Source: an uncultured Alphaproteobacteria bacterium
GTDB lineage: Bacteria > Pseudomonadota > Alphaproteobacteria > Minwuiales > Minwuiaceae
Reading direction: 5' to 3'
Length of the DNA: 7,987 nt
Assembly (NCBI GenBank): GCA_913064755.1
Contig: CAJYBQ010000127.1
Coordinates: 1-7,987, forward strand
The translations under genes were made by a program, and so were the position numbers. Each line of letters opens with the position of its first letter. Within the stretch, counting starts at the first letter, position 1. Positions 1 through 5,038 of the stretch are shown here, in pieces. The notes beneath the pieces were generated by a model. The model did no database searches. It saw only the letters and a list, made by a program, of their open reading frames with translations, and had not been told where the DNA came from.

Positions 1-224
1 AAGCTGGTGTCTCGCATGATGTGGTGTGTGTTGCTGAGTAGAAAGATGATGGTCTTCCTTTTTAGAAGTGCAGCCGGCATGAGATTCCTTGCTGTGACTA
101 TGAAGCATACTTGTTTTTTCATGATGCGGGTCGTTTTTGTTGTCTCGTGCCGACGACCATGCCATGCGAGCAATGCATTTTCCAGGTTCATTTTTAGTCT
201 GGGCAATCGCACTCTGATTGGTTA
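1..224. other. Segment of doubtful origin left of an adapter junction
   Basis: This stretch has clearly lower GC than the rest of the window and is separated from it by a sequencing adapter, so it may come from another molecule or organism. The minus-strand frame is open across the whole stretch (75 codons from 225 down to 1, no stop). It reads as a hydrophilic, histidine-rich peptide with motifs such as NDPHHEKTSMLHSHSKESH. The exactly opposed plus-strand frame is also open from ATG at 7, but encodes an implausible Met/Phe/Cys-rich string that runs into the adapter. I recognise neither product. The minus frame could be a fragment of a real gene, but this is too short to say. Confidence 0.55.
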
Positions 225-302
225 TTTTTTTTTTTTCAAGCAGAAGACGGCATACGAGATCAAGGAATGTGACTGGAGTTCAGACGTGTGCTCTTCCGAT
301 CT
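225..302. other. Illumina P7/TruSeq adapter contamination with poly-T
   Basis: Positions 237-260 match the 24-nt P7 flow-cell sequence (it begins CAAGCAGAAGACGG). Positions 261-268 (CAAGGAAT) sit where the i7 index belongs. Positions 269-302 match the TruSeq read-2 primer site, ending in GCTCTTCCGATCT. The 12 T at 225-236 are the complement of the poly-A that base callers emit after a read runs off the end of an adapter. Read on the minus strand, the order is genomic insert, read-2 adapter, index, P7, then poly-A, which is exactly an adapter read-through. Translations across it give the known database contaminants KQKTAYEI, DWSSDVCSSDL and VTGVQTCALPI. It is technical sequence, not biology. 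Confidence 0.99.
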
Positions 303-371
303 ATGATTCCGTGGATCACACGGGGGTGGGATCAGTCCCAGCGAGCACGCCGCGATTCAGCCCCCAATTCC

Positions 372-380
372 TGTGGATAA
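372..380 (-). promoter_or_regulatory. DnaA box, perfect consensus
   Basis: TGTGGATAA on the plus strand is the complement of TTATCCACA, the high-affinity DnaA binding site. It lies in a non-coding stretch. The other candidates, at 310-318 and 564-572, each differ from TTATNCACA at two positions. A single perfect 9-mer can occur by chance or act in gene regulation, so the match is certain but its function is not. Confidence 0.45.
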
Positions 381-661
381 CCTTGTTGGTGCATTTACGA
401 CAGAATGCCTAGAGACCCGGAATCATTACGGTTTCATTACGTTGGTGAAAATTTGGGACGCAAAAGTTAATCCATTGAAATTCAAGGAAAAAAAGTCTGT
501 GTTTTGCTCGAAAATGAAAAAACTCAAGGGTTTCGGGGGGTTGGAACGCTGACTGAAGGTGTCTGTGCAAATCGTTCGAAGTGAGTCAACCGGGCAATTG
601 CGTTTTCGGGCATTTTTTTTGGCGACATGCACCCGCAATCATGCCGACCCTACGGAATCCG

Positions 662-675
662 GGGGCTGTCGCCCC
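662..675 (-). terminator. Short GC hairpin after the folM-like gene
   Basis: On the minus strand GGGGC-GACA-GCCCC forms a 5-bp stem with a 4-nt loop, starting 2 nt past the stop codon of the pteridine reductase gene. No T-run follows it, so it is at best a weak terminator or an RNA-protecting 3' hairpin. The position fits the end of the yrbG-folM transcript. Confidence 0.3.
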
Positions 676-677
676 GA

Positions 678-1481
678 TCACCCGTCCAGGTCCGTGACAT
701 CCTGCGTCAATGGTGGCCATGGCAGGAACTGGCCGCCGTCAAGCGCGAGCATCTGCCCGGTGATCGAAGGCGCGTTCAGGATGAAACCGACGGCGGCCGC
801 GATTTCCTCAGGTTCGGCCCCCCGTTGCAGCAGTGTCGAGTTCCACTGGCGGTCGAACTGTTCCGCCGTCTGGCGTTCGTTCGGCAGGACCGGACCCGGA
901 CCGATACCGTTCACCCGAATGCGCGGCGCAAGCGCCATGGCAAGTGTCTGGGTCAGGGTCAGCAGTCCGGCCTTCGAAAGCGTGTAGGACATGAACCACG
1001 GCGTGGGCTTCAGGACCCGCTGGTCGATGATGTTGACGATATTGCCGCCCAGGCTGCCCGGCAGGGCGTGGGCCATGGCCTGGGAAAGCAGCAGAGGTGC
1101 CTTCAGGTTGACGGACAGGTGGGCGTCCAGGCTTGCCGGCGTCAGGGACGTGACGGAATCGTTCTCGAACAGTGACGCGTTGTTGACCAGCAGGTCGATC
1201 GGCTTGCCGAGCATCGCATGGGACGACCCGACCAGCCCGGCGGCCGCGTCCATGTCGTCCAGGTCTGCCGCCAGGGTGATCGCCCTGACGCCCAGCGCAC
1301 GTGCCTCTGCCGCGGTCTGTTCGGCAGCATCGGCGGAGGAGCGGTAATGGATCGCCAGGTCGACGCCCTGCGCGGCCAGGTGCAGGGCGATGGCGCGCCC
1401 GATTCGCACCCCGCCGCCGGTGATCAGGGCGGCCGTTGCGCCAATTGTGGTCGGGGGTGTTGCAGGGGCGGCAGCGGGCAT
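678..1481 (-). CDS. FolM/PTR1-type SDR pteridine reductase
   Basis: A 267-aa short-chain dehydrogenase/reductase, probably cytoplasmic and NADPH-dependent. The cofactor motif is TGGGVRIG (residues 21-28), with Arg in the TGxxxRxG pattern typical of pteridine reductases rather than the usual TGxxxGxG. HYRSS (45-49) follows the second strand, NNAS is at 100-103 and an active-site Asn is in NLKAP (125). The catalytic set is Asp153, Tyr166 and Lys170. Asp replaces the usual SDR Ser and lies 13 residues before the Tyr, as in Leishmania PTR1 (Asp181/Tyr194). This supports reduction of dihydropterins or dihydrofolate, as by FolM, but the substrate is inferred. The ATG start lies 2 nt after the stop of the antiporter gene, so the two are probably co-transcribed and translationally coupled. 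It could instead be a general SDR of unknown substrate. Confidence 0.88.
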   Translation of the reverse strand: MPAAAPATPPTTIGATAALITGGGVRIGRAIALHLAAQGVDLAIHYRSSADAAEQTAAEARALGVRAITLAADLDDMDAAAGLVGSSHAMLGKPIDLLVNNASLFENDSVTSLTPASLDAHLSVNLKAPLLLSQAMAHALPGSLGGNIVNIIDQRVLKPTPWFMSYTLSKAGLLTLTQTLAMALAPRIRVNGIGPGPVLPNERQTAEQFDRQWNSTLLQRGAEPEEIAAAVGFILNAPSITGQMLALDGGQFLPWPPLTQDVTDLDG

Positions 1482-1483
1482 CG

Positions 1484-2464
1484 TCAGAGTCCGGCGAGGT
1501 CGGCGATCGGCATGCCGGACAGGCCATTGAACTGGGCAAGCACGTAGCCGACGTAGGCGACCAGGAAGAAGAGCCCGGCGATGCGCCCGATGGGCTGGCG
1601 GGCAAAGGCGAAGGGGAACAGGATCAGCGCCGAACCCAGCATCACCCAGAAATCGAAGTGCAGCATCTGCGCCGGTACGGGGATGTGGCTGACCATGGCG
1701 GTGATGCCCAGGATGCCGAGGATGTTGAACAGGTTGGAGCCGAGAACGTTGCCGATCGCCACGTCGCCGTGCCTGCGAAAGGCGGCGACGACCGATGTCG
1801 CCAGTTCCGGCAGGGACGTGCCCAGTGCCACCAGGGTGACGCCGATCACTTCCTCCGGCACCCCTGCGGAGCGCGCGATCTCCCGCGCACCATCGACCAG
1901 CAGGTGGGAACCGGCGACCAGGCCTGCCATGCCCAGGATCAGCATCAGGGCGATCACGAGACCGTTGTTGGGCACGCTCTCACCCAGCTCGGCAACTTCG
2001 TCCGCGACGCTGCTGCCGCCACCGTTGCGGGCCTGGCGATAGGCGGTGAACAGGAATGCGATCAGCAGGGCCAGCAACAGCAGTCCCGGCCAGAAGCGGA
2101 TGCCGTCGAACCAGGCGATCACGATGACGATGACGGTCGCGACCACCATCGCCAGGCCTTCGCGGCGCATCACGGCGCGTTCGCAGACGAAGGGGGCAAT
2201 CAGCGCTGGAACTCCGACGACCAGGAGCACATTGGCGATGTTGGATCCTACGACATTGCCGATGGCGATCCCGGGGGCATCCTCCAGCGCGGCCTGAATG
2301 CAGACCAGCAGTTCCGGTGCGGACGTGCCGAAGGCAACAACCGTCAGGCCGATGATCAGACGCGACACCCCCAGGCGATCCGCCAGGGAAACGGCTGCGC
2401 GCACCAACGCCTCACCACCGATCAACAGCAGGACCAGGCCTGCCGCGACCATCAGATACATCAT
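1484..2464 (-). CDS. yrbG: CaCA-family Na+/Ca2+ antiporter, YrbG-like
   Basis: A 326-aa inner-membrane cation exchanger of the Ca2+:cation antiporter superfamily, expected to exchange Ca2+ for Na+ or H+. It has the two inverted alpha repeats of the family. In the first, GTSAPE (46-51) is followed by GNVVGSN (69-75). In the second, GTSLPE (215-220) is followed by GNVLGSN (238-244). The Glu of each GTSxPE motif is the expected ion-binding residue. About ten hydrophobic segments are split by a hydrophilic loop near residues 142-168, which is usual for the family. The ATG at 2464 is chosen; a TTG directly upstream and another ATG 3 nt downstream are also possible. AAGGGGAAG on the minus strand lies 9 nt before this start. 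It is the first gene of a two-gene transcript and is divergent from the SPFH operon. Confidence 0.93.
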   Translation of the reverse strand: MMYLMVAAGLVLLLIGGEALVRAAVSLADRLGVSRLIIGLTVVAFGTSAPELLVCIQAALEDAPGIAIGNVVGSNIANVLLVVGVPALIAPFVCERAVMRREGLAMVVATVIVIVIAWFDGIRFWPGLLLLALLIAFLFTAYRQARNGGGSSVADEVAELGESVPNNGLVIALMLILGMAGLVAGSHLLVDGAREIARSAGVPEEVIGVTLVALGTSLPELATSVVAAFRRHGDVAIGNVLGSNLFNILGILGITAMVSHIPVPAQMLHFDFWVMLGSALILFPFAFARQPIGRIAGLFFLVAYVGYVLAQFNGLSGMPIADLAGL

Positions 2465-2592
2465 CAACTGACGCTTCCCCTTGCCTGCTTGGCGCTCATT
2501 CTCGTTCTTCTCCTGGCCCGTTCATCTGGACCATATGGCGACGCGGCGACCAGATTGAAGCGCAGGCTTGTACCAAACGCCCGTTACCCGAC

Positions 2593-2641
2593 TCTCTGGC
2601 ATGCGAATAACAGACGCGCAATGTTCCTTATCTGCCAGAGA
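2593..2641. repeat. 9-bp inverted repeat, candidate operator
   Basis: TCTCTGGCA at 2593-2601 and its exact complement TGCCAGAGA at 2633-2641 lie with centres 40 bp apart, close to four helical turns. The right arm falls between the -35 position and the TATAAT box of the rightward promoter. A related 6-bp pair, ATCTGG (2524-2529) and CCAGAT (2550-2555), sits further left. This arrangement suits a dimeric regulator that bends or loops the promoter DNA. The regulator is unknown. Confidence 0.5.
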
Positions 2642-2653
2642 TCACCATATAAT
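2625..2653 (+). promoter_or_regulatory. Rightward promoter with perfect TATAAT box
   Basis: TATAAT at 2648-2653 matches the sigma-70 -10 consensus exactly, and stands out in this GC-rich DNA. The -35 position, 17 bp upstream (2625-2630, TCCTTA), is a poor match, as expected for a promoter that needs an activator. Transcription would start near 2660, leaving about 45 nt of leader before the 91-aa gene. One arm of the inverted repeat lies inside the spacer. Confidence 0.6.
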
Positions 2654-2704
2654 GAACAATACGGTCGACGAAGCACCGGGCCGACACATCGCGGGGACGA
2701 CAGC

Positions 2705-2980
2705 ATGCCCATCGTGAGAACGATCCTGATGGAAGCCGCACGCAGGATTGCCAGCAATCCGGAATTGAGAGCGCGTGCCGTTGATGTCGCGAAACAGGAA
2801 GTCATGCCGCGGGCACGCACCGTCGCGCGGAAGGCGGGGGAGGAAACCCGTCGCCAGGGACAACTGTTGCGCGACGACCTGGACAGTGCCCGGCAGCACG
2901 CCGGCGAGCAGGCTTCGAATGCGGAAATCGCGGGGCGATTGTTGCGTCGTGTGGCCAACCGGGTGCGGGATGGCGAATAG
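2705..2980 (+). CDS. Small helical protein of unknown function, 91 aa
   Basis: I do not recognise a named family, though short proteins beginning this way feel familiar from alphaproteobacterial genomes. The product is 91 aa, very rich in Arg, Ala and Glu, with no Cys or Trp and no membrane segment or signal peptide. It looks almost wholly alpha-helical: an N-terminal helix (MPIVRTILMEAARRIASNPE), a basic middle and a charged C-terminal helix (AGRLLRRVANRVRDGE) with heptad-like hydrophobic spacing. The ATG at 2705 is favoured because GGGGAC lies about 7 nt upstream and because it follows the TATAAT promoter at a sensible distance. The same frame is open far upstream, but only as antisense of the antiporter gene. 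It ends 18 nt before the SPFH gene, so it is probably the first gene of that operon. A role with the SPFH protein is a guess from position. Confidence 0.8.
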   Translation: MPIVRTILMEAARRIASNPELRARAVDVAKQEVMPRARTVARKAGEETRRQGQLLRDDLDSARQHAGEQASNAEIAGRLLRRVANRVRDGE

Positions 2981-2998
2981 AAATGGAATCCTGAAATC

Positions 2999-3985
2999 AT
3001 GACTGAGGTGTTTGGCATGTTCACTGCGTCCGCGATCTTCGTCGTTATCCTGGCCATCCTGGCGATCGTGCTGGTGATGGCCGCCGTGAAGGTCGTGCCG
3101 CAGGGGAACGAATACACCGTGGAGCGGTTCGGGCGCTTCACCAACACCTTGCCACCTGGCCTGCACCTGATCCTGCCGATCATCGACCGCGTCGGCAGCC
3201 GCCTGAACATGATGGAACAGGTGATGGACGTCCCGGTGCAGGAGATCATCACCAAGGACAACGCGATGGTCGCTGTCGACGGCGTTGTCTTCTACCAGGT
3301 GATGGATGCACCGAAGGCGGCCTACGAGGTGCGGCAGCTAGAACTGGCGATCCTGAATCTGACCATGACGAACATCCGTTCCGTCATGGGTGGCATGGAC
3401 CTGGACGAATTGTTGTCGAAGCGCGACGAGATCAACAGTCGGCTGTTGTCGGTGGTGGACGAGGCGACGGATCCGTGGGGCGTCAAGATCACCCGGATCG
3501 AGATCAAGGACATCAACCCGCCGCGGGACCTGGTGGATTCGATGGCCCGCCAGATGAAGGCGGAGCGCGAGAAGCGTGCGGATATCCTGCAGGCGGATGG
3601 CCAGAAGCAGGCCGCGATCCTGCGCGCCGACGGCGCCAAGCAGGCCGCGATCCTGGAGGCCGAGGGCCGTCGTGAATCCGCCTTCCGCGATGCGGAGGCG
3701 CGCGAGCGCGAGGCGCAGGCAGAGGCGGAAGCCACCCGCATGGTTTCCATCGCCATCTCGGAAGGCGACGTGCAGGCGATCAACTATTTCGTGGCGCAGA
3801 AATACGTCGATGCCCTGGGGCGCATCGCGACCTCGCCCAATCAGAAGATGTTCTTCATGCCGCTGGAGGCATCCAGCGTTATCGGTGCCATCGGCGGTGT
3901 CAGTGAACTGGCGAAGGCAGAGATGCAGAAGCAGGCGGATAGCCGTGTCGCCCGCTCCGGTAGCGTTCCTGCCGTGAAGGAATAG
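2999..3985 (+). CDS. qmcA: SPFH/band-7 membrane protein, QmcA-like
   Basis: A 328-aa member of the SPFH (stomatin/prohibitin/flotillin/HflK) superfamily, paraslipin branch. These form large membrane-bound rings and help organise membrane microdomains and protein quality control. One transmembrane helix (about 11-30) is followed by the band-7 domain, starting KVVPQGNEYTVERFGRF (31-47) with the stomatin-like PPGLHLILP (52-60). A long Ala/Glu/Arg coiled coil spans about 183-245, and a conserved C-terminal part contains SPNQKMFFMP (279-288). Within the coiled coil an 11-residue unit (ADILQADGQKQ) repeats three times. GGAA lies 10 nt before the ATG at 2999. The ATG at 3017 has GAGG 8 nt upstream and is a good alternative that keeps the membrane helix. 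The NfeD gene follows after 3 nt, the classic SPFH/NfeD pairing. Confidence 0.95.
   Translation: MTEVFGMFTASAIFVVILAILAIVLVMAAVKVVPQGNEYTVERFGRFTNTLPPGLHLILPIIDRVGSRLNMMEQVMDVPVQEIITKDNAMVAVDGVVFYQVMDAPKAAYEVRQLELAILNLTMTNIRSVMGGMDLDELLSKRDEINSRLLSVVDEATDPWGVKITRIEIKDINPPRDLVDSMARQMKAEREKRADILQADGQKQAAILRADGAKQAAILEAEGRRESAFRDAEAREREAQAEAEATRMVSIAISEGDVQAINYFVAQKYVDALGRIATSPNQKMFFMPLEASSVIGAIGGVSELAKAEMQKQADSRVARSGSVPAVKE
3605..3655 (+). repeat. 18-nt direct repeat, 33-bp period, inside qmcA
   Basis: AAGCAGGCCGCGATCCTG occurs exactly at 3605-3622 and again at 3638-3655. The 33-bp offset equals the 11-residue coiled-coil unit of the encoded protein, so the repeat is in frame and slippage would add or remove whole units. 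Confidence 0.8.
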
Positions 3986-3988
3986 GCC

Positions 3989-4441
3989 ATGCTGGTGATC
4001 GACTTGCTGGAAGACCACGGCCACTGGACCTGGGCCACCATCGGCCTGGTGCTGATCGTGGTCGAGGTCGCGGCACCGGGCGCATTCTTCCTCTGGATCG
4101 GAATCGCCGCGGGTCTCACCGGTTTGCTGGTCGCCGTGATCCCGGACATCGGCTGGCAATGGCAGATGGCGGTGTTCGCCGTACTGGCCGTGCTCTCCAC
4201 CGTGTTGGGGCGGCGGTATTTCCGCTGGCGGCCGATCAGGACCACCGACAAGGGGCTGAACCGTCGCGGGGCCAGCCTGGTCGGGCGCGAATACGTGCTG
4301 CAGCAAGCCATCGTCAACGGAACGTCCCGCCTGAAGACCGGTGGAACGACATGGCAGGTCGAAGGTCCGGACATGGAAGCCGGCACGCCTGTCCGCGTGA
4401 CCGCACTCAACGGTATTCACCTGGTGGTGGAGAAGGTCTGA
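3989..4441 (+). CDS. NfeD-family membrane protein, partner of SPFH protein
   Basis: A 150-aa short NfeD-type (YbbJ-like) inner-membrane protein. Three hydrophobic segments, at about 14-29, 31-51 and 58-74, include the family-typical EVAAPGAFFLWIGIAAG. A soluble C-terminal beta domain follows (about 90-150), containing RRGASLVGREYVL and ending NGIHLVVEKV, which fits the OB fold known in NfeD proteins. There is no N-terminal ClpP-like protease domain, so this is the truncated NfeD class that pairs with stomatin-like proteins. The start ATG is 3 nt after the qmcA stop, and its ribosome site (AAGGA) overlaps the end of qmcA, which indicates translational coupling. It probably acts in a complex with the SPFH protein in the membrane, by analogy with the E. 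coli QmcA/YbbJ pair. In-sequence features fit the family well. Confidence 0.93.
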   Translation: MLVIDLLEDHGHWTWATIGLVLIVVEVAAPGAFFLWIGIAAGLTGLLVAVIPDIGWQWQMAVFAVLAVLSTVLGRRYFRWRPIRTTDKGLNRRGASLVGREYVLQQAIVNGTSRLKTGGTTWQVEGPDMEAGTPVRVTALNGIHLVVEKV

Positions 4442-4449
4442 CCCAAGGA

Positions 4450-4494
4450 AAGGCTTGAGCCTTCGGCTGCTGCAGGGCATGACGGGTGCCTGCA
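4450..4494 (+). promoter_or_regulatory. Two-hairpin leader before the SH3 gene
   Basis: AAGGCT-TG-AGCCTT (4450-4463) is a perfect 6-bp inverted repeat with a 2-nt loop. TGCAGG and CCTGCA (4471-4476 and 4489-4494) form a second stem, which extends to 8 bp with one bulged G. No T-run follows either, so they are not ordinary terminators. They could tune messenger stability or translation of the SH3 gene relative to the SPFH/NfeD genes. The first hairpin covers a possible TTG start at 4455. Confidence 0.35.
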
Positions 4495-4523
4495 ATTCCG
4501 CTTCTGCGTCGACGGGTCTGACC

Positions 4524-5021
4524 ATGCTGCTGCGTATCCTGATCTGCCTCCTGCTGCTGCTGTCGACCGCCCCCTCCGCGCCCGTCTGGGCAGTGGAGGA
4601 CCCGGCAGCGACCAGTGGCAGCGTCACCGGCCTGCCCTTGCCCCGGTTCGTGTCCCTGAAGGCCGGTACGGCCAACCTTCGTGCCGGACCCGGCCGGAAA
4701 TACCCGGTGCGCTGGGTCTATCAACGCCAGCATCTGCCCGTTCAGGTCATCGGGGAGCATGACAACTGGCGCGAGATCCGCGATCCCTGGGGGGACGAAG
4801 GCTGGCTGCATTCCAGCCTGCTTTCCGGTCGACGCACGGCGATGGTGAAGGCTGACCTGGTTGCCGTGCGTGACGGATCGGCGGATGCTGCGGCGGTGCT
4901 GATGTACCTGGAACGGCGGGTGATCGTGACGGTGGAATCCTGCCAGGATGGCTGGTGTCGCATCAATGTCGATGGCCGTGCCGGATGGCTGCCGGTTGCC
5001 GGCCTGTTCGGCGCGCAATAG
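4524..5021 (+). CDS. Exported double bacterial-SH3 (SH3_4-type) protein
   Basis: A 165-aa protein with a clear signal peptide: MLLR, a Leu-rich core (about 5-16) and a likely cut after PVWA at residue 23. It is therefore periplasmic or secreted. Two SH3-like repeats follow. The first (about 42-100) contains ANLRAGPGRKYPVRWVY and ends GDEGWLHSSLL. The second (about 105-162) has the weaker VRDGSADAAAV and ends GRAGWLPVAGL. Cys140 and Cys145 could form a disulfide in the second. Such domains usually bind cell-wall peptides or mediate protein contacts in the envelope; the ligand here is unknown. The start at 4524 is chosen because it places the signal peptide at the N-terminus. A TTG at 4455 with AAGGA upstream would add 23 residues, but is covered by a hairpin. 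The gene sits 17 nt before the monooxygenase and shares the SPFH operon direction. Confidence 0.87.
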   Translation: MLLRILICLLLLLSTAPSAPVWAVEDPAATSGSVTGLPLPRFVSLKAGTANLRAGPGRKYPVRWVYQRQHLPVQVIGEHDNWREIRDPWGDEGWLHSSLLSGRRTAMVKADLVAVRDGSADAAAVLMYLERRVIVTVESCQDGWCRINVDGRAGWLPVAGLFGAQ

Positions 5022-5038
5022 CGAGGGGGGCTGGTGCA

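Larger units (their letters stand above)
303..677. other. Non-coding region with a DnaA box and AT tracts
   Basis: No frame here looks like a real gene. The longest open frame, on the minus strand at 426-638, has an unconvincing composition and no good ribosome site. The stretch is richer in A/T than the flanking genes, with A7 near 490, A6 near 520 and T8 at 612-619. It carries one perfect DnaA box (372-380), two poor matches (310-318 and 564-572) and a tandem TCATTACG pair (423-441). It lies downstream of the minus-strand folM-like gene. It could be an intergenic promoter region for a gene lost at the contig end, or part of a replication origin. One perfect box is not enough to call an origin. 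Confidence 0.5.

Noticed and set aside
7..306. Plus-strand open frame from the left edge into the adapter
   Set aside because: Its last third is translated adapter and the rest is a Met/Phe/Cys-rich string opposite a more plausible frame. It is not a gene as it stands.
218..412. Plus-strand open frame starting at the poly-T
   Set aside because: The product contains the known adapter translation VTGVQTCALPI, so it is artefactual.
426..638. Minus-strand 70-codon frame in the non-coding stretch
   Set aside because: It has no ribosome site of note, no recognisable domain and a composition like random translation of AT-rich DNA.
1436..2704. Long plus-strand open frame antisense to the antiporter gene
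   Set aside because: It is Gln/His/Asp-rich, as expected for the reverse of a membrane protein gene in GC-rich DNA. Only its 3' end, from 2705, is a real gene.
2652..2717. A 21-codon upstream frame starting in the TATAAT box and overlapping the 91-aa gene start
   Set aside because: Its ATG overlaps the -10 element, so it would lie before the transcription start, and it lacks a ribosome site.
3338..4675. 445-codon minus-strand open frame opposite qmcA and NfeD
   Set aside because: It runs across three well-supported plus-strand genes and shows low-complexity antisense composition, a common effect in GC-rich genomes.
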